A DNA stretch of 64,000 nt from Epiperipatus broadwayi (Eukaryota > Onychophora > Udeonychophora > Euonychophora > Peripatidae), in assembly GCA_028023455.1 (NCBI GenBank), contig JAQFVV010012416.1, positions 7,547,594-7,611,593 of the forward strand. The letters run 5' to 3'. Position numbers and translations under genes: made by a program. Each line of letters begins with the position of its first letter. The stretch's first letter is position 1. Of this stretch, positions 59,851 to 64,000 are shown piece after piece. The notes beneath the pieces were generated by a model, which was given only the letters and a program-made list of their open reading frames with translations, made no database searches and was not told the DNA's origin.

Positions 59851-60134
59851 GGTTTTATATACATTATTTTTAGGTTGAGTCCAGTACTGTTCTTTCCTGA
59901 ACTGAAAGTGCTTACAATGTATCTTGGTACATCTCTTCCTTGGTCTCAGAGCTCAAACCCTTGTCTGATTCATTGTCCTCAAGACATGTGAACCACTTTC
60001 CTTTCTTCCCCTTTTCCATACTGTCTTCTTTGCTCTAGCCTTAACACTACTCTTACTACCCTTTCTCTTAAAATTTCACTTCTCCCAACAGGTCTTGCTC
60101 TCTATCTTTACAAAATAGTCTGCTTCTCTTTTTA

Positions 60135-60966
60135 CTAATTTAAAGACTGGTGTTTTTCATCTTGGTTTTTATTTTCTATCCTGCCTCTCTGGCCCAACTT
60201 CCTCTGCTTAATTTTCTCCTTTAGCTTGTTTTCATCTATGCGACATTTCACATCCTGATTGTGCTTGGTCTTGGGAACTATCCTTCTCTCTAGACTCATC
60301 TCACACACAAGTCTTCCATATTCTTTGTTTAGTGTGTGCTCTTGTCTCTGCTTCCATTCTACTTTATTGTTTAGTAGTTCTATTAACACTAACATTTGTT
60401 TCAATGTTATTCTCTAAATTTTCGAGATGATTTTCTTCTGGTTTTAATTTTTCTTTTCTCTCTACCTCCATAGAGGTAGAGGTATTTCCTGTGTCTGCTT
60501 TCATTGGTTCTGACTCATTCTGTCTAATATAGTCATTTAGATTTTCTATGGAGATTTCTCCTATGCCTTCTTTGCTTTCAACTATCTCTTCATAGCTTTC
60601 TCTTTTATTTTCAGGCTCTCTGTCTATCCTTATGCCCTGCTCTCTAACTGTCTTTCTGCCTCCCTATTCTTTGCTCAGAGGGACCTTTCTATTTCTATTA
60701 TACTCTGGTCTACCTGATCTTCATTGGGAATCTCTTGCTTTGTCGCTCCTATTTTACAATTCTCTTCATCTAGACCCTTTATTTCCACCTTATATTGTTC
60801 ATTATCTTTTAGATTTTCTTTTTCCTCTTTACCTATCTTCTTAGGACTTCTTTCTTTATCTTCAGTTTTTCTATTGAAACAGTTGACCTGATACTCAGAT
60901 CAAGCTTCACAGCCCACTCAGAATCTCCCACCACCAAACCATATTCAAACTCCATCCTTACGCATG
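60135..60966 (-). pseudogene. Lys/Glu-rich broken ORF upstream of the integrase fragment
   Basis: Minus strand from ATG near 60955 (MEFEYGLVVGDSEWAVKLDL). Three frames in turn carry long hydrophilic, Lys/Glu/Asn-rich stretches (KEENLKDNEQYKVEIKGLDE-like, then ISIENLNDYIRQNESEPM, then LKEKIKQRKLGQRGRIENKN) ending with TAG at 60135. Together they cover about 270 codons with a handful of stops and shifts. The base composition (C/T-rich on plus) differs from its surroundings. It probably belongs to the same dead retroelement as the GPY fragment 300 bp downstream, but has no diagnostic domain. Confidence 0.35.
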
Positions 60967-61485
60967 TATATATAATTATTAATGCATATATTTTGTATTT
61001 AAACTAAGAAAGTGATAAGTGATATAGATATATAAATATCTTAAAATGATTAATTTTAATAAATGAATATTTTTTTTTGTTATTTAAATTCATGTGTGTG
61101 CGTAATGGGTGTGTATATATTATGAGGTGATGGGTGATTATTGCTAAAATATAGTTTAAATAAAAATTTATATATTTAATGTATATGTCAAGAATTATAT
61201 CTAATATATTATTTATTTAAGTCGTGGCGGTCAGAGGAATTGAAGATGATGCAATCCTTGTCATAAGATTCTCGAATATAACTAAGACAATTGCCGGAAA
61301 CCTCTTCATACATCTAAAACTTATAATTTTATAAAATAATGTAAAAAATCCTTTAGTGGAAATTTATCCAGTTTCTGTTTTAAAATCACAAGACTACATT
61401 TTAAAACAATCATGCGAGAAGACAGGATTGCATTGTCTTTAAATTTTATTCCAACAAAGGATGCATCCGGTCAGAAACTACAGAT
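60967..61485. other. No gene seen
   Basis: AT-rich, then slightly GC-richer from about 61220; no recognisable feature. Confidence 0.5.
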
Positions 61486-61585
61486 CTGCTAAGTGGATAA
61501 AGTGCCTCGGGTCTGGCAGCTAAGTGCTTTCTAATGTCATCAGAAAAAAGAGTATAAATGCTGCAAGATCTGAACCCAGTAAGGA
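61486..61585 (+). mobile_element. Possible tRNA-derived SINE head
   Basis: A-box-like CTGCTAAGTGGATAAAGTGC and B-box-like AGATCTGAACCCAG about 60-70 bp apart. Longer spacing than usual; tentative. Confidence 0.3.
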
Positions 61586-63290
61586 GGAGAGCTAATTTTA
61601 AGTTACTGTTGCTAACCTATTCCACGTCGGTCATTCCCAGAATGTCTGAGTAGAAATGGACTTCAAGCCACCATTCCCCTTGACCTGAGACGATCTCCTT
61701 ACCATGCTGAGTCAGAGTGACATCGTGCTGCCAGCGCCTGACCTGATGCCCATCCAAAGAAGAATGCATTCCTGCCTACCTTGAAGACATCACTGCTATA
61801 GTTAAACATGTAGGTGTACTCATTCACAATGTTTATTTCTGCTAATTTCTTGCTTATCTAAATTTCATAAATTATAATATTTGTTTTATCATTTAAGTAA
61901 TATCTTAAATAACTCGCCAAATAGCGAGCATTATGTTAATCGATCCTAAACCATAAATTATCTAAATGTAATTCTATTCATCCGATTCACGCTTGCTTTT
62001 ATAATTATTTTATTTTTATGCGGTAAAATTTTGATATTAATAGTAGTTTTGATTTTATATATGTATATGAAATGTAGAATATTGGTTAACTCCAGTCATA
62101 TGAGCTATATTTCTATTTCTATGGAAATAGGGGGGGGATAGATTGCATTAAATCATTTATCTAATAATATGTCACTAAGCTCGTAGGGTTGAGTTAATGA
62201 ATAATGAAAGTTTTTCTATTAGTAATCGTGCGGTTCTTATTAATGTATTTTTATTACCAGTCTTATTTTATCTGGGGTAGATTTATAAATCTTTTGTTTT
62301 CTTCATCGATGTGTCCAAGATTGCCAAAGTTGGCGAATAATTATTCCTTATTAGTATTTAAATTACGCTAATACATTTTTTAAAATAAAAATAAGTTAGG
62401 AGGGTGGGGGAGATTTAAGCTATAATAAAATGACTAAAAGTTTATTGAATTAGTTTTATAATTTGATATGGAAGTATGGAAATGTATTCATGCTATAGAT
62501 TTACTAAACCATTCGTAGGCCGTAACTATTATTTTTAAATGTCTAGAAATATTATTACTATTATCACTGCATTGTTTGCATAAATTAGGAAGCGACTCTC
62601 TTCCGATTCACCCGTACCTCGCCCCGGGGAATCTCATCATTTCTGATTTGCCTGTACCTCACTCCAGGGAATCTTGAATTATTTCTTCATGGGTCCAAAT
62701 CAGGGGTATGACCTAACTCCTGGATATTTTAGCTAGCGTCATGGGAGCTCTGCATGGGTAGCCATATGCCGGACCATTGCAACTTCACACATAGAAAGTT
62801 TGTTCTAAGTATTAGTCCGCCTGAAGCGGCATACTTCATCGTCATTGTTATTTGATTTATAAAGTGTAAATCGGCCAAGATGCCATGTCTGCCTTCCTAA
62901 GATATATGCACGCACCGCCATTCCCCACTTATATTTATATTATGCCTAGTTAGTAAATTCTATAGTGATTATACACCTACTAACCATTTATCTCTTAAAT
63001 AATTTCATTGGAGTTTTAATCCAATTATTTCAAACTGCTCTCCCCTCCTCTTACAATCAAGCAAAGGTACCAAGTTAGTTTCACATATGTGATTCGAAAA
63101 TAGTATATGAATAAAATGTTTAGTTCAATATGTTTCAAATAACCGTTGTTTCTTTAAAATGAGTTATGAATTATTTTGTTAATAACATTAATGAAAAGTT
63201 TCTCCACGTAATACCGCAGTTAAGTTATTATTTAATGAATTAGTGAAACCTTTGCAATCATATTCCTGCCCTATGGCTATTATATATATA
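61586..63290. other. GC-richer patches, no gene recognised
   Basis: 61600-61800 and 62590-62950 are less AT-rich. The second has an internal duplication: GATT.(C/G)CC(C/T)GTACCTC.C.CC..GGGAATCT at about 62606 and 62645. No ORF or domain could be supported. C run-ins and (TA)n at 63280-63292. Confidence 0.4.
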
Positions 63291-63342
63291 TATGAATTTC
63301 GTCTACCACCAGATAAATGTACTGTCTCAGTGATGTAATTTT

Positions 63343-63840
63343 GAATATTTTTCATGCGCTACCGCACTATAGAAATGTATTAAAGCAAAATCAATATTAA
63401 ATGCCATTTTAGCCTGCATTTATAAAACTTGTAAACTTATGAATATTTTTACGTGCGCTCCCGCACTATATAAGGGTATTAAAGCAAAATCAATATTAAA
63501 TGCTATTTTGTCATTCATTTATGAAACTTGTAAATTTTTGAATATTTTTTCGTGCGCTCCAGCACTATTGAAATGTAATAAAGTAAAACCAATATTAAAT
63601 GCTATTTTAACTTTCATTTATAAAACCTGTAAACCTTTGAATATTTTTACGTGCGCTCACGCGCTATAGAATTGTGTTAAAACAAAACCAATGTGAAATA
63701 TATTTTACTACTTACTCATAAACATGTAATTTTGAATATTTCTACATACGCTTCCGCACTATATAAATGTATCAAACAACCGCAAGTTATTATTGTTAAA
63801 TCATGTAAATTTTGAATAGTTATATAGATTACAACCACAC
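63343..63840. repeat. Minisatellite, about five units of 90-99 bp
   Basis: Units start GAATATTTTT at 63343, 63441, 63540, 63639 and 63734, with a partial at 63824. Each has (A)CGTGCGCTC(C)CGCACTATA, TTAAAGCAAAA.CAATATTAAATG and CATTTATAAAACTTGTAAA. The middle units are 99 bp and in one open frame (63439-63669), giving a 33-residue peptide repeat (NIFTCAPAL..., ILNAIL.FIY.TCK). Outer units break the frame, so coding is doubtful. A further degenerate unit may lie at 63293. Confidence 0.88.
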
Positions 63841-64000
63841 TATGTATCCATCTGTATTAAAGACATTAATGGTAAATATATTTTTGATTCTTTTGTAAAC
63901 TCACTCTGCAGCGTGAAATCGGAAAGTATAAATGTCTGAATCATTTAATAAATCTGTGTCATAAAATATCTCGTATTCGAATCCTATCATTTAGTTAATA

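Overview
This 64-kb window is nuclear DNA of an animal. It is strongly AT-rich and full of homopolymer runs, microsatellites and transposable-element debris, and it has one 500-base N gap (27874-28373). The only host gene I can support is one large exon of a HIPK-family nuclear kinase on the minus strand (14483-15500), with consensus splice sites. The kinase sequence is bilaterian and the repeat content (tRNA-derived SINEs, RTE, CR1/Jockey-like, Ty3/gypsy and hAT elements, foldback elements) is typical of an invertebrate, perhaps a lophotrochozoan. I cannot name the species.

Layout. 1-14.5 kb: presumed HIPK downstream intron with SINEs, small foldbacks, tandem duplications and microsatellites. 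14.5-15.5 kb: HIPK exon. 15.5-27.9 kb: presumed upstream intron or 5' region, with a roughly 5-kb imperfect palindrome (17.6-22.6 kb) around a nine-copy satellite array, an RTE-type retrotransposon tail, a hAT remnant and a GC-richer stretch (26.4-27.9 kb). 28-36 kb: degraded ORFs, a non-LTR C-terminal fragment and foldback copies. 36.1-40.2 kb: a Ty3/gypsy LTR element on the minus strand with both LTRs and no integrase core, containing a SINE. 42-49.8 kb: hammerhead-ribozyme palindromes, a broken CR1/Jockey-like element, a SINE and a foldback cluster. 51.9-55.9 kb: a SINE with a perfect target-site duplication and a 5'-truncated RTE element. 56-64 kb: repeat remnants, an integrase C-terminal fragment beside a K/E-rich broken ORF, and a 99-bp minisatellite at the right edge.

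The most notable signal is a repeat family carrying type I hammerhead self-cleaving ribozymes. Two copies lie in inverted orientation in one palindrome (42088-42146 minus, 42657-42716 plus). Both keep the CTGATGA and GAAA core, an ACCAA/TTGGT stem I with a second outer helix, a stem II hairpin and a very short stem III. A third copy (48270-48328) has G12 changed to A, and a fourth (1543-1590) is degenerate. Each is followed by a region that, in the best-preserved element, looks like a tRNA-type Pol III promoter. The family is therefore SINE-like or retrozyme-like rather than an ordinary MITE.

Apart from HIPK, no genes here appear to act together. The rest is layered transposition, and the nesting (SINE inside the LTR element) gives a partial order of events. 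All identifications are from reading the sequence; no database search was run.
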